From: Pseudomonas entomophila
GTDB taxonomy: Bacteria > Pseudomonadota > Gammaproteobacteria > Pseudomonadales > Pseudomonadaceae
Reading direction: 5' to 3'
NCBI RefSeq assembly: GCF_023277925.1
Contig: NZ_CP063832.1
Location: 124,001 to 188,000 of the forward strand
DNA length: 64,000 bases
Positions 14,400 to 23,217 of the stretch are shown here, in pieces (positions within the stretch are counted from its first letter, which is position 1; the number at the start of each line of letters is the position of its first letter). The notes below the pieces were generated by a model. That model was not told the DNA's origin and did no database searches. It saw nothing but the letters and a program-made list of their open reading frames with translations. The translations under genes were made by a program, and so were the position numbers.

Positions 14400-16481
14400 T
14401 CAATGCTTGGCCACCGAAGTGCTCAGGCCCAGGTAGTCGAGCAGGATGCGGCCCGTCTCGGACAGGTAGGCGTCGTCCTCGGGCTTGGTGTCTTCCGGTT
14501 CGGCGGGCAGTGCGTCCTCGTCTTCCTTCTTCAGCTCCTTGAGCGGCTCCTCGCCCTTGGCCTTGCGGCGGATGTTCTCCAGGGCCAATTGCTTGGTCTC
14601 GATCTCGTCGTGGCGGGCGCGACGCTCCTGTTCGTTGAGACTGACGGTCTTCTCGTTCATCAGCTTTTGCGTCAGCGCCAGGCGGTCGCGGATGTAGACG
14701 AACTCGGCATCCTTGTCGCTACGCGCGTCATGCTGTGCCTTGAGCTGGGCCAGGAATGGCTTGAACGGGTCGGAAGCCGGCTTGACCACTGGGCGGATGG
14801 TGTCCCATGGCATGGCTTCAGGCAGCGCGCTTTCGCCGATTTCCTTCGTGTCAATAATCGACGGGTAGGCGATGTCCGGCAGCACGCCCTGGTGCTGGGT
14901 GCTCTGCCCGGAAACCCGGTAGAACTTGGCCAGCGTGAGCTTGAGCTCGCCATGGTTGAGCGGCTGGATGGTCTGTACGGTGCCCTTGCCGAAGGTCTGG
15001 CCACCGATGATCAGCGCGCGGTGGTAGTCCTGCATGGCACCGGCGAAGATCTCCGAGGCGGACGCCGAGAGGCGGTTGACCAGCAGCGCCAGTGGCCCCT
15101 TGTAGAAGGCGCCGGGGTTCTCGTCCTCGAGCACGTCGACACGGCCGTCGGCGTTGCGCACCAGCACGGTCGGGCCTTTCTCGATGAACAGGCTGGTCAG
15201 TTCGGTAGCTTCCTGCAGTGAGCCGCCACCGTTGTTGCGCAAGTCGATGACCACGCCGTCGACCTTTTCCTTCTGCAGCTCGGTCAGCAGCTTCTTCACG
15301 TCGCGGGTGGTGCTCTTGTAGTCGGGGTCACCCGCGCGGTAGGCCTTGAAGTCGAGGTAGAAGGCCGGGATCTCGATGATCCCCAGCTTGTAGTCGCGGC
15401 CGTCCTGCTTGAGCTTGAGCACCGACTTTTTCGCCGCCTGCTCCTCGAGCTTCACGGCTTCGCGGGTGATCGCGACGATCTTGCTGGTCTGGTCGTTCGG
15501 TGCGTTGCTGGCCGGGATGACCTCCAGGCGCACCACCGAGCCTTTCGGGCCGCGGATCAGCTTGACCACTTCGTCCAGGCGCCAGCCGACCACGTCGACC
15601 ATTTCCTTGTTGCCCTGGGCGACGCCGATGATCTTGTCGGCGGGGGCGACCTGCTTGGTCTTCGCTGCCGGGCCAGCCGGCACCAGGCGTACGATCTTGA
15701 CCTGGTCGTTGTCGCTTTGCAGCACCGCGCCGATGCCTTCGAGCGACAGGCTCATGTTGATGTCGAAGTTCTCGGCGTTATCCGGCGACAGGTAGTTGGT
15801 GTGCGGGTCGTAGGACTGGGCGAAGGTGTTGATGTAGGCCTGGAAGATGTCTTCGGCACGGGTCTGGTCCAGGCGCGACAGTTGGTTCTTGTAGCGCTTG
15901 GTGAGGGTTTCCTGGACCTGCTTGAGCTCCTTGCCGGAGATCTTCTGGCGCAGCACCTCGTCCTTGACGCGCTTGCGCCACAGGTCGTCGAGCTCGGCCT
16001 GGTTCTTCATCCATGGGGCGTCCTTGCGGTCGACCAGCAGGTCTTCCTTCACCGTGAAGTCGATCTTGTCGACGCCTTTGTTCAGTTCGCCAAGGGCGAA
16101 GTCCAGGCGCTGCTTCACGCGATCCAGGTAACGCTTGTAGATGGTGAAGCCGGGGTCGAGATTACCGCTCTTGAGGAAGTCATCGAATTGAGTTTTCCAC
16201 TTGTCGAACTCGGCGATGTCCGCGGCGGTGAAGTAGCTGCGCGAGGGGTCGAGCAGCTTGATGTAGCTGTCATAGATGATGACCGAACGGGCGTCGTCCA
16301 GTGGCGGCTTGCTGTAGTGGTGGCGCTTGAGCAGCTCGACGATGTTGAGGCTGGCGACGACCTCGTCGCGGTCTGGCTGCAGGCTGTCCCACTTGTTGGC
16401 GGCGGCCGCATTGCCACCGAGCGTGAGGCTGCCGAGCCCGATCACCAGGGCGAGGGCGGTGCTGGGGAGGAAATGCTTCAT
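14400..16481 (-). CDS. prc: Tail-specific (carboxy-terminal processing) protease Prc
   Basis: Periplasmic S41 serine protease (~693 aa) that trims or destroys proteins with non-polar C-termini and, in Pseudomonas, influences envelope stress signalling. A signal peptide (MKHFLPSTALALVIGLGSLT..., cleavage after GNAAA) is followed by a long N-domain, a PDZ domain (IGAVLQSDNDQVKIVRLVPA), and the protease core with RNNGGGSLQEA, the catalytic serine in SASASEIFAGAMQDY and lysine in TFGKGTVQ, as in E. coli Prc, then the DUF3340-like tail. An in-frame ATG at 16514 would give 704 aa with a longer basic n-region; neither start has a strong Shine-Dalgarno sequence. Confidence 0.95.
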   Translation of the reverse strand: MKHFLPSTALALVIGLGSLTLGGNAAAANKWDSLQPDRDEVVASLNIVELLKRHHYSKPPLDDARSVIIYDSYIKLLDPSRSYFTAADIAEFDKWKTQFDDFLKSGNLDPGFTIYKRYLDRVKQRLDFALGELNKGVDKIDFTVKEDLLVDRKDAPWMKNQAELDDLWRKRVKDEVLRQKISGKELKQVQETLTKRYKNQLSRLDQTRAEDIFQAYINTFAQSYDPHTNYLSPDNAENFDINMSLSLEGIGAVLQSDNDQVKIVRLVPAGPAAKTKQVAPADKIIGVAQGNKEMVDVVGWRLDEVVKLIRGPKGSVVRLEVIPASNAPNDQTSKIVAITREAVKLEEQAAKKSVLKLKQDGRDYKLGIIEIPAFYLDFKAYRAGDPDYKSTTRDVKKLLTELQKEKVDGVVIDLRNNGGGSLQEATELTSLFIEKGPTVLVRNADGRVDVLEDENPGAFYKGPLALLVNRLSASASEIFAGAMQDYHRALIIGGQTFGKGTVQTIQPLNHGELKLTLAKFYRVSGQSTQHQGVLPDIAYPSIIDTKEIGESALPEAMPWDTIRPVVKPASDPFKPFLAQLKAQHDARSDKDAEFVYIRDRLALTQKLMNEKTVSLNEQERRARHDEIETKQLALENIRRKAKGEEPLKELKKEDEDALPAEPEDTKPEDDAYLSETGRILLDYLGLSTSVAKH

Positions 16482-16565
16482 GCTGATTCGACGTGGAGGC
16501 AATTGATCACGCATAGTAGGCCGTCTTTTCCGTTCGCCGGTTCCATGAAACCGGACGCATACTGC

Positions 16566-16594
16566 AAAAAGCCTGGGACGTGCTCGCCCAGGCT
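16566..16594 (-). terminator. Stem-loop with T tract on the minus strand, upstream of prc
   Basis: An 8-bp stem (AGCCTGGG / CCCAGGCT, 9-base loop) with TTTTT after it on the minus strand lies between the prc and oxidoreductase starts. It would stop antisense transcription entering prc from the right; no minus-strand gene directly ends here, so its purpose is inferred. Confidence 0.5.
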
Positions 16595-16623
16595 CAGTCA
16601 TATGATTCAACTATGGAGGCACT

Positions 16624-17586
16624 GTGAAGGCATTGCAAGGCGTTGACGGACATGTGGCCTGGGTCGAGGCCGATCGTCCGGCCTGTGACGCGGGGCAGGT
16701 GCGTATTCGCGTGGCCGCTGCAGGGCTGAACCGCGCTGACCTGTTGCAGATGAAGGGGCTGTATCCGCCACCGCCAGGCGCCAGCCCGTACATGGGCCTG
16801 GAGTGCGCCGGTGTGGTCGAAGAGGTCGGTGCCGGCGCCGACTGGCGTGTGGGCGACCGGGTGTGTGCACTGCTGGCCAGTGGGGCCATGGCCGAGGAAG
16901 TGGTGGTCGATGCCCGCCATGTGCTGCCGGTGCCCGAGGGCCTGAGCCTGCATGAGGCGGCGGCGCTGCCAGAGGTGTATGCCACGGCCTGGTTGAACAT
17001 TTTCCAGCTCGGTGGCCTGAAGGCCGGCGAGAAGGTGTTGGTGCATGCCGGCGCCAGTGGCGTGGGCTCGGCGGCCATCCAGCTGTGCAAGGCTTTTGGC
17101 AGCCCGGTGTGGGTCAGCGTGGGTTCGCCGGAGCGCCTGGCTTACTGCCAGGGCCTGGGCGCGGCGGGCGGCGTGGTGCGCAACGCCAACCTCGACGAAC
17201 TGGAGCAGCTTGGGCCGTTCGATGTGATCCTCGATCCGGTGGGTGCTGGTTACGGGCAGTTGAACCTCAAAGTGCTGGCCCGCGACGGGCGCTGGGTGAT
17301 CATTGGTTTGATGGGCGGACGCAAGTTCGAGCTGGACCTGGCGCTGGTGCTGGGCAAGCGTCTGGAAATCACCGGGTCGACCCTGCGCAACCGGGACGAT
17401 GGGTTCAAGGCCGAGTTGCTGCGCGAGCTGCAGCAACAAGTGTGGCCATTGTTCAGTGAAGGACGGTTATCGCCGCAGCTGGTCGATACCTACCCGGTGG
17501 AATTCGCCCAGGCGGCATATGCCGAGCTCGAGAGCAACCAGGTATCGGGCAAGCTGGTCATGGTGATCGATCCGAGCCTGCGCTAG
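16624..17586 (+). CDS. Zinc-free NAD(P)H quinone oxidoreductase (PIG3-like MDR)
   Basis: A 320-aa medium-chain dehydrogenase/reductase of the zeta-crystallin/PIG3 group, expected to reduce quinones with NADPH. It shows the GroES-like fold (VRIRVAAAGLNRADLLQMKG, then YPPPPG), the conserved ALPEVYATAW and the cofactor motif HAGASGVGSAAIQLCKA. Zinc-binding cysteines of alcohol dehydrogenases are absent. It starts at GTG 16624 with GGAGG four bases before. It is divergent from prc and convergent with the HAD gene; a REP pair separates the last two. Confidence 0.92.
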   Translation: MKALQGVDGHVAWVEADRPACDAGQVRIRVAAAGLNRADLLQMKGLYPPPPGASPYMGLECAGVVEEVGAGADWRVGDRVCALLASGAMAEEVVVDARHVLPVPEGLSLHEAAALPEVYATAWLNIFQLGGLKAGEKVLVHAGASGVGSAAIQLCKAFGSPVWVSVGSPERLAYCQGLGAAGGVVRNANLDELEQLGPFDVILDPVGAGYGQLNLKVLARDGRWVIIGLMGGRKFELDLALVLGKRLEITGSTLRNRDDGFKAELLRELQQQVWPLFSEGRLSPQLVDTYPVEFAQAAYAELESNQVSGKLVMVIDPSLR

Positions 17587-17589
17587 GCC

Positions 17590-17648
17590 TGTTCGCCGGC
17601 AAGCCGGCTCCTGCAGGTTCCGTGTAGGAGCCGGCTTGCCGGCGAACA
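17590..17648. repeat. REP pair (family B)
   Basis: Perfect inverted arms starting TGTTCGCCGGCAAGCCGGCT and ending in the inverse, with a short centre. It lies between convergent genes and is likely to act as a bidirectional transcript end. Confidence 0.92.
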
Positions 17649-17654
17649 GCGGCG

Positions 17655-18308
17655 TCACGACCAGCTCAGGATCGGCCAGCCATTGATCTGGGCATGCTCA
17701 CGCAACACTGAATCCGGATTCACCACATGCGGGTGATCCACCTTCAGCAATAACGGCAAGTCGTTCCTTGAATCGGAATAGAAACTCGCCCCCTCCAGGT
17801 TCTCCTGCTCCTGGTCCAGCCACTCCAGCAACCGAGTGATCTTGCCTTCACGGTAGGTCAGCACGCCGTGGGTCTTGCCGGTAAACACTCCGTTCATCGC
17901 CTCCAGCTCGATCGCCAGGTATTCATCCACGCCCAGGCGTGCCGCGATCGGCCCCACCAGGTGCGTACCACTCGCCGAGATGATCAGGATCCGGTCGCCA
18001 CGCTTGCGGTGCTCGGCGATGCAGCGGCAGGCATCGCCATAGATGATCGGCTCGATCACATCCTCCACCCACGGTTCGACCAGGTGCTCGACCTCTTCCA
18101 GCGTGCGCCCGGCGATGGGCTCCAGGCTGAAGGCCATGTAGTCCTCCATGGCCAGGTGGCCCTTGCCGTAGGCCTCCATCAGGTCATGGTCGCGCTTGAG
18201 GAACGCCTTGCCGTCGACCCAGCCCAGCCGGGCCATCTGCTCGCTCCACAGCGATGCACAGTCGCCATGGATGAGGGTTTCGTCCAGATCGAAAATTGCC
18301 AGTGCCAT
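17655..18308 (-). CDS. HAD-IB (phosphoserine phosphatase-like) phosphatase
   Basis: A 217-aa HAD phosphatase with motif I FDLDET (nucleophile D7, acid D9), motif II ISASG, and motif III/IV SDSRND near residue 185; a helical cap lies between motifs I and II. It removes phosphate from a small phosphomonoester. It begins 13 bases after the ABC ATPase stop and is the last gene of an operon that also encodes an alkaline phosphatase-superfamily enzyme and a transporter, so its substrate may be the monoester left by that enzyme. This coupling is inferred. Confidence 0.9.
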   Translation of the reverse strand: MALAIFDLDETLIHGDCASLWSEQMARLGWVDGKAFLKRDHDLMEAYGKGHLAMEDYMAFSLEPIAGRTLEEVEHLVEPWVEDVIEPIIYGDACRCIAEHRKRGDRILIISASGTHLVGPIAARLGVDEYLAIELEAMNGVFTGKTHGVLTYREGKITRLLEWLDQEQENLEGASFYSDSRNDLPLLLKVDHPHVVNPDSVLREHAQINGWPILSWS

Positions 18309-18321
18309 GCGTTTGTGCTCC

Positions 18322-19311
18322 TTAGGCTACTTCCCGTAGCGCCGTGGGGTCGATCGACAAGGATACCCGCTGGCCGTCGGTGTGCAGGTCGGCCGCCGAA
18401 CGGTTGAGTACGTCGACCACCAGTTCCACGCCGCGAACCTGCACCCGATAGCGGATGACGTTGCCCAGCAGGCTGTGGCTGCGCACCTCGCCGTCCAGCT
18501 CACCGTTCAAGCCGAGGGTGATGGACTCCGGGCGGATGGCCAGGCGGCTGGCCACCGGGCGTTGCAGCAGGCGGCTGGCGCTGTCGGCGTCGAGCAGGTT
18601 GTAGTTGCCGATGAAGCCCGCGGCGAACAGGTCGACGGGGGCGGTGTAGAGGGTCTCGGCATCGCCGCTCTGGACGATGCGGCCCTGGTTCATCAGGACG
18701 ATGCGGTCCGACATGGTCAGCGCTTCTTCCTGGTCGTGGGTGACGAAGATGGTGGTCAGCCCCAGCTCGCGCTGGATCGCGCGGATCTGTTCGCGCAGGT
18801 GCTTGCGGATGCGCGCATCCAGCGCCGACAGCGGCTCGTCGAGCAGCAGCAGGCGCGGGCGGGTAACCAGCGAACGGGCCAGGGCGACGCGCTGGCACTG
18901 GCCACCGGACAGTTGATGCGGGTAGCGCCCGGCAAAGCTGCCCAGCTCCACCAGCTCGAGCACCTCGCGCACCCGGGCCTGGCTTTCGTCGGGTCTGACC
19001 TTCTGCATGCGCAGGCCGAAGGCGACGTTCTGCTCCACGGTCATGTTGGGGAACAGCGCGTAGCTCTGGAACACCATGCCGATCCCGCGCTTCTGCGGGC
19101 TGAGCGGGACGATGTCCTGGCCATCGAGCAGGATGCGGCCGTTGTCCACCGGCGTCAGCCCGGCGATGCAGCGCAGCAGGGTGGACTTGCCACAGCCGGA
19201 GGGGCCGAGCAGGGTGACGAACTCGCCACGCTCGATCTGGCAGTCGATGTTCTCGAACACCGGGCTGCCGGCGTAGCTTTTTTGCAGTTTCTGTACGCTG
19301 ACGAAGCTCAT
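18322..19311 (-). CDS. ABC transporter ATP-binding protein
   Basis: A 329-aa ATPase of the spermidine/iron/2-aminoethylphosphonate import group. Walker A GPSGCGKST (36-44), Q-loop FQSYALFPNMT, signature LSGGQCQR (Cys replaces the usual Gln), Walker B LLLLDEP and the H-loop THDQEEA are present, followed by a TOBE-type C-domain (~245-325). Its start lies one base after the stop of the downstream-type permease, so it is tightly coupled to it. Confidence 0.94.
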   Translation of the reverse strand: MSFVSVQKLQKSYAGSPVFENIDCQIERGEFVTLLGPSGCGKSTLLRCIAGLTPVDNGRILLDGQDIVPLSPQKRGIGMVFQSYALFPNMTVEQNVAFGLRMQKVRPDESQARVREVLELVELGSFAGRYPHQLSGGQCQRVALARSLVTRPRLLLLDEPLSALDARIRKHLREQIRAIQRELGLTTIFVTHDQEEALTMSDRIVLMNQGRIVQSGDAETLYTAPVDLFAAGFIGNYNLLDADSASRLLQRPVASRLAIRPESITLGLNGELDGEVRSHSLLGNVIRYRVQVRGVELVVDVLNRSAADLHTDGQRVSLSIDPTALREVA

Positions 19312-19312
19312 G

Positions 19313-20107
19313 TCAGGTCTTGTCCTTGTTCAAGCGGTTGGCGACCCAGGTCAGCACCAGCACGAAGGCGAAGTAGGAGATCACCAGGGCGCTGTTGAAG
19401 TGGCCGCTGCTGTTGCGCATGTTGTTCAGGTACACCTGCAGGGTCTCGTAGCGGGTACCCACCAGCAGGTTGGCGAACACGAACTCGCCGAACAGGAACG
19501 AGAACGACAGCAGCAGCGCCACCATCAGGCCCTTGCGCAGGTTGGGCAGCACTACCAGGAAGGCGGCCTGCCAGGTGCTGGCGCCCAGCAGTTGGGCGGC
19601 GTCCATCAGGTCGCGCAGGTTGATGGCTTGCAGGTTGTTGGTGATGGCCCGGTACATGAACGGCAGGGCGATGGTGAAGTAGCAGCCGATCAGGATCCAC
19701 GGCGTGCCGACCATCGCCATCGGCCCGCTGCCGTACAGCTGCAGCAGGCCCACCGAAGACACCACCGGCGGCACCGCGAACGGCAGCAGGATTAGCACGT
19801 TCATCAGTGCGTCGAGCTTCGGGAAGTGGTAGTGCACCACGAACAACAGCGGCAGGATCAGCACCACCGACAGCAGCAGCGCACCCACGCACACCAGCAG
19901 CGACTGGCCGAACGCGGCGAGGAAGCGCGATTCGCTCCACAACGCGACGTACCACTTGAAGGTCAGGCCACTGGGCAGCAGGGTCGCCGACCAGCTGGTG
20001 GCCAGCGAGTAGAGCAAAGTGCCGGCCAGCGGTAGCAGCAGGATCAGGAACAGCAGGTACACCACCACCCGGTGGTAGAGCCCGCCTGCGTTGTGTTCAG
20101 CGCGCAT
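19313..20107 (-). CDS. ABC transporter permease (second subunit)
   Basis: A 264-aa inner-membrane subunit with about six helices and the EAA-loop DAAQLLGASTWQAAFLVVLP that contacts the ATPase. It belongs to the PotC/PhnV-like binding-protein-dependent permeases. It overlaps the preceding permease gene by 11 bases and ends one base before the ATPase start. Confidence 0.93.
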   Translation of the reverse strand: MRAEHNAGGLYHRVVVYLLFLILLLPLAGTLLYSLATSWSATLLPSGLTFKWYVALWSESRFLAAFGQSLLVCVGALLLSVVLILPLLFVVHYHFPKLDALMNVLILLPFAVPPVVSSVGLLQLYGSGPMAMVGTPWILIGCYFTIALPFMYRAITNNLQAINLRDLMDAAQLLGASTWQAAFLVVLPNLRKGLMVALLLSFSFLFGEFVFANLLVGTRYETLQVYLNNMRNSSGHFNSALVISYFAFVLVLTWVANRLNKDKT

Positions 20108-20936
20108 GGTAGCTCCTCTTGAGCAGCCATTGATGGACCACCGTGACCACGGTCATCAACCCCACCAGCACCATTGCCAGGGCACTGGCCAGGTTCGGGT
20201 CGAGGCTGATGTCGCCGGCCACCAGCCCGGCGATGCGGATCGGCAGCACGTTGAAGTTGCCGGTGGTCAGGGCGTAGACGGTGGCGTAGGCACCCAGGGC
20301 ATTGGCCAGCAGGATGACGAAGGTGCCCAGCAGTGCCGGGGTGAGCACCGGCAAACCGATGTGCCGCCAGAACTGCCAATGGCTGGCGCCGAGCAGCGCG
20401 GCAGACTCGCGCCAGTCTTCGCGCAGGGCGTCGAAGGCGGGGTAGAGCAGCAGCACGCCCAGGGGAATCTGGAAGTAGGTGTAGACCAGGATCAGGCCGG
20501 TCTTGGAATAGATGCTGAAGTCACCGAGCAGGCCCATCTGCTTGAGCAGCAGCGTCAGTGCGCCGTTGAAACCCAGCAGGATGATGAAGGCGAACGCCAG
20601 CGGCACACCGGCGAAGTTGCTGGTCATGTTGGCGAAGGCACTGACGAAGTCGCGCAGCTTCGAGTCGACCCGGCGCAACGAATAGGCGCCCAGCGTGGCG
20701 ATGACAATGCCGAACAGGCTCGACCAGAAACTGATCTCCAGGCTGCGCTGCAGCGCCTGAAGGTAGAACTTCGAGGCGAAGATCTTGCTGAAGTTGGCCA
20801 GGCCCCAGCCGCTTTCGCTCTGCAGGCTGTTGATGGCGACCCAGGCCAGCGGCGCGACCTGGAAAATGATAAAGAATACGGCGAACGGCAGCAGGCAGAG
20901 CAGGGCCAGGTAGCGGCCGCGATGGCTTGCATTCAC
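20097..20936 (-). CDS. ABC transporter permease (first subunit)
   Basis: A 279-aa permease with about six helices and an EAA-loop (ESAALLGASHWQFWRHIGLP). It starts at GTG 20936, whose last bases overlap the TGA of the phosphodiesterase gene, with GGGAG upstream. A longer reading from 21002 would run into the preceding gene and lacks membrane-protein sequence, so the GTG is preferred. Confidence 0.9.
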   Translation of the reverse strand: MNASHRGRYLALLCLLPFAVFFIIFQVAPLAWVAINSLQSESGWGLANFSKIFASKFYLQALQRSLEISFWSSLFGIVIATLGAYSLRRVDSKLRDFVSAFANMTSNFAGVPLAFAFIILLGFNGALTLLLKQMGLLGDFSIYSKTGLILVYTYFQIPLGVLLLYPAFDALREDWRESAALLGASHWQFWRHIGLPVLTPALLGTFVILLANALGAYATVYALTTGNFNVLPIRIAGLVAGDISLDPNLASALAMVLVGLMTVVTVVHQWLLKRSYHAR

Positions 20937-21739
20937 TTGAGCAACTCCCGGCAGACCGGCTTGTCGTGGGGCGCCCCCAGCAGCTCGCAAATGGTCCCGC
21001 ACAGCTCGGTCTGCAACGGCTTGGCCGCCGGGTCCAGGCTGAATGCCTCGCCGAAGACGAACAGCGGCACTTCACGCTCCTCGGCCAGCAGGCCGTTGTG
21101 CGAGCGGTCGTTGTTCATGCCGTGGTCGGCGGTGACCAGCACCTGGTAGCCCTCTTCGAGCCAGCGCGGCAGGTAGTCGGCCAGCAGGATGTCGGCGCTG
21201 CGCGCGGCGTTGCGGTATTGGCTGCTGTCCAGGCCGTGGCGGTGGCCGGCGTCGTCGATGTTCATCGGGTGCACCAGCAGGAAATTCGGTGCGTGGCGGC
21301 GGCGCAGGTACTCGGCGTCGGCCAGCAGGTGTGAGTCGGGGTAATGGTCGGCGTAGTAGAACAAACCGTGCTGAATCGGCAGCTTTGGCGCATGGGTGTG
21401 GCGGTCGCGCAGCGGGTCGAACGGCGAGCGGTTGTACAGCTCGCTCATCCAGTGATAGGCCGCCGCCGCGGTACCCAGGCCCGCCTCGCGGGCGTAGTGG
21501 AACACGCTGCGCTGGTTGGACAGGCGGTTGACGTTGTTATGGACGATGCCGCTGTCGATGGGCGGCACGCCGGTGAGGATGCATTCGTACAGCGGCCGCG
21601 ACAGCGACGGCAGTTCGCATTCGACGCGGTACAGCGCGGCGCGGTCGGCCTCGACGTAGGCGTGCAGGTGGCCCATGGCGTGGTGCGCGACCTGGTGGTT
21701 GAGGCCGTCGAGCAGGACCAGGATGACGTTGTGTTGCAT
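20933..21739 (-). CDS. Alkaline phosphatase-superfamily phosphodiesterase/pyrophosphatase
   Basis: A 268-aa enzyme of the nucleotide pyrophosphatase/phosphodiesterase branch. Metal ligands are seen as D11 (LLDG), IDDAGHRHG (around 178-186) and TADHGM; the nucleophile position is Ser in PSLSRP (44-49) where many relatives have Thr. There is no signal peptide, so it should act in the cytoplasm after uptake. GGAG lies five bases before ATG 21739. Standing between the binding-protein and permease genes, it probably opens an imported phosphodiester or phosphonate, with the HAD enzyme finishing the job; substrate unknown. Confidence 0.88.
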   Translation of the reverse strand: MQHNVILVLLDGLNHQVAHHAMGHLHAYVEADRAALYRVECELPSLSRPLYECILTGVPPIDSGIVHNNVNRLSNQRSVFHYAREAGLGTAAAAYHWMSELYNRSPFDPLRDRHTHAPKLPIQHGLFYYADHYPDSHLLADAEYLRRRHAPNFLLVHPMNIDDAGHRHGLDSSQYRNAARSADILLADYLPRWLEEGYQVLVTADHGMNNDRSHNGLLAEEREVPLFVFGEAFSLDPAAKPLQTELCGTICELLGAPHDKPVCRELLK

Positions 21740-21770
21740 GTTTGCTCCGGGAGGATCTGTGGTTGGGTCT

Positions 21771-21831
21771 TTCGCCGGCAAGCCGGCTCCTACAAGAGTG
21801 CGGAACCCGTAGGAGCCGGCTTGCCGGCGAA
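21771..21831. repeat. REP pair (family B)
   Basis: Inverted arms starting TTCGCCGGCAAGCCGGCTCC (21771) and ending in the inverse at 21831. It lies inside the transport operon, after the binding-protein gene, a position that can protect the upstream mRNA and raise binding-protein output. Confidence 0.92.
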
Positions 21832-21836
21832 TGGCC

Positions 21837-22892
21837 TTACTCCATCTCGATGATCACTTGCTCCTGCCACTTCTGCGGCAGGGCCTTGGAGGTCGCTTCC
21901 CAGGCCTCGGCGTTCTTGATCGGTTGGGCTGCCTTGTACTGCTCGTTGGGCAGCAGCTTGGCCTGCACGTCTGCTGGCAACTTCAGGTGCTCGGCACGGA
22001 TCGGCCGGGCGTTGCCGATGGCCAAGTTGGTCTGGCCGGCATCGCTGAAGATGTACTCACGTGCAAGTTTCGCCGCATTCGGGTGTTTGGCGTACTTATT
22101 GATGATGGTTGTGTAGCCCGAGATTACCGAACCATCAGCGGGGATTAGCACCTCGAAACGCTTGGGATCAATCTGTTCACGGTAGCTCAGACCGTTGAAG
22201 TCCCACACCACGCCGACCTCTACCTCGCCCTTCTCCAATGTCTGGATGGTAGGGTTGGACATCGACAAGCGGTTCTGCTTGGCCAGGTCTGCGAAGAACA
22301 GCAGGCCCGGCTGGATATTCGACTCGTTGCCACCGTTGGCGATGGCGGCTGCCAGTACGCCATTGGCTGCTTGGGCTGCGGTGCTGACGTCGCCAATGGC
22401 AACTTTGTACTTGCCGGTCTTGAGGTCCGCCCAGGACTTCGGCGCGTTCTCTTTCACCAGGTCTTTGTTGATGATGAAGGCGATGGTGCCGGTATAGGCC
22501 AGGGCCCAGTGGCCGTCCTTGTCCTTGGCCCACGCCGGGACCTGCTCCCAGGTGCTCGGTTTGTACGGCTGGGTCACGCCCTTGGTGGCGGCGATCGGGC
22601 CAAAGGCGGCACCGACGTCGCCGATGTCGGCGCTGGCGTTGTCTTTTTCCGCATCGAACTTGGCGATTTCCTGGGCCGAGCTCATGTCGGTGTCGCTGTG
22701 CTTGAGGCCGTATTTCTTCGCCAGGTCCTCCCAGGTGCCTTTCCAGTTGGCCCAGGCATCGGGCATGCCCACGCTGTTGACCGTGCCTTCCTTGCGGGCG
22801 GCGTCTTCAAGGGCCTTGAGGTCCTCGGCCATGGCCGTGGTGCAAAAAGCGATGGCCGAACCGAGCAGTGACGCCATGAACAACTTTTTCAT
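21837..22892 (-). CDS. ABC transporter periplasmic substrate-binding protein
   Basis: A 351-aa binding protein with a signal peptide (MKKLFMASLLGSAIAFCTTA, cleavage near MA|ED). It belongs to the Fe3+/2-aminoethylphosphonate/polyamine-type cluster, with ALAYTGTIAFIINKDLV and VVWDFNGLSYR shaping the ligand cleft. AAGGAG lies six bases before ATG 22892. It is the first gene of the operon that continues with the phosphodiesterase, two permeases, the ATPase and the HAD phosphatase. The ligand cannot be read from sequence; the enzymes beside it point to an organophosphate. Confidence 0.92.
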   Translation of the reverse strand: MKKLFMASLLGSAIAFCTTAMAEDLKALEDAARKEGTVNSVGMPDAWANWKGTWEDLAKKYGLKHSDTDMSSAQEIAKFDAEKDNASADIGDVGAAFGPIAATKGVTQPYKPSTWEQVPAWAKDKDGHWALAYTGTIAFIINKDLVKENAPKSWADLKTGKYKVAIGDVSTAAQAANGVLAAAIANGGNESNIQPGLLFFADLAKQNRLSMSNPTIQTLEKGEVEVGVVWDFNGLSYREQIDPKRFEVLIPADGSVISGYTTIINKYAKHPNAAKLAREYIFSDAGQTNLAIGNARPIRAEHLKLPADVQAKLLPNEQYKAAQPIKNAEAWEATSKALPQKWQEQVIIEME

Positions 22893-22956
22893 CCGAAGCT
22901 CCTTTGGTGGGTGCCTTGCATTCGTTGTTATGAATGGACCTGCGCTTGCGAACCGT

Positions 22957-22968
22957 TGGTCTAGGTCA
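22957..22968. promoter_or_regulatory. Candidate GntR/UTRA operator before the transport operon
   Basis: TGGTCTAGGTCA matches the HutC-subfamily consensus TGGTCTAGACCA at 10 of 12 positions and lies about 65 bases before the binding-protein start. A second version of the motif sits in front of the divergent GntR gene. Confidence 0.5.
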
Positions 22969-23189
22969 GCAAACCTTGAGCCAAGGTAGGCCTGTTGCGT
23001 GACAGTTTGATGTAAGGCGGACGCCGCCAAGGGCGGCGACGGCCCTGGAAATACAGCGTAGACCACATCGAAAGGCCCGGATTTACGGGGGATGGCCCGA
23101 ATCTGGCAGGTAGGGTTCAAGGCTTTGTCACAGGATGTTCATCAGCTGTGCCTAGGCTTGCACTATTCTCCGAATGCCCTGTCATGGGG

Positions 23190-23203
23190 CTGGACTAGTC
23201 CAG
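23190..23203. promoter_or_regulatory. Palindromic operator before the GntR gene
   Basis: CTGGACTAGTCCAG is a perfect 14-base palindrome ending 14 bases before the GntR start. Its TGG-CTAG-CCA skeleton matches HutC-subfamily operators, so autoregulation is likely. The intergenic region (22893-23217) also holds a 7-bp GC hairpin (23022-23038) of unknown role and no gene. Confidence 0.65.
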
Positions 23204-23217
23204 ATAGGTAACCTTTG

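Noticed and set aside
23022..23038. GC hairpin upstream of the binding-protein gene as a terminator or riboswitch
   Set aside because: Seven-base stem with a three-base loop, no T tract on either strand and no larger conserved RNA fold could be recognised.
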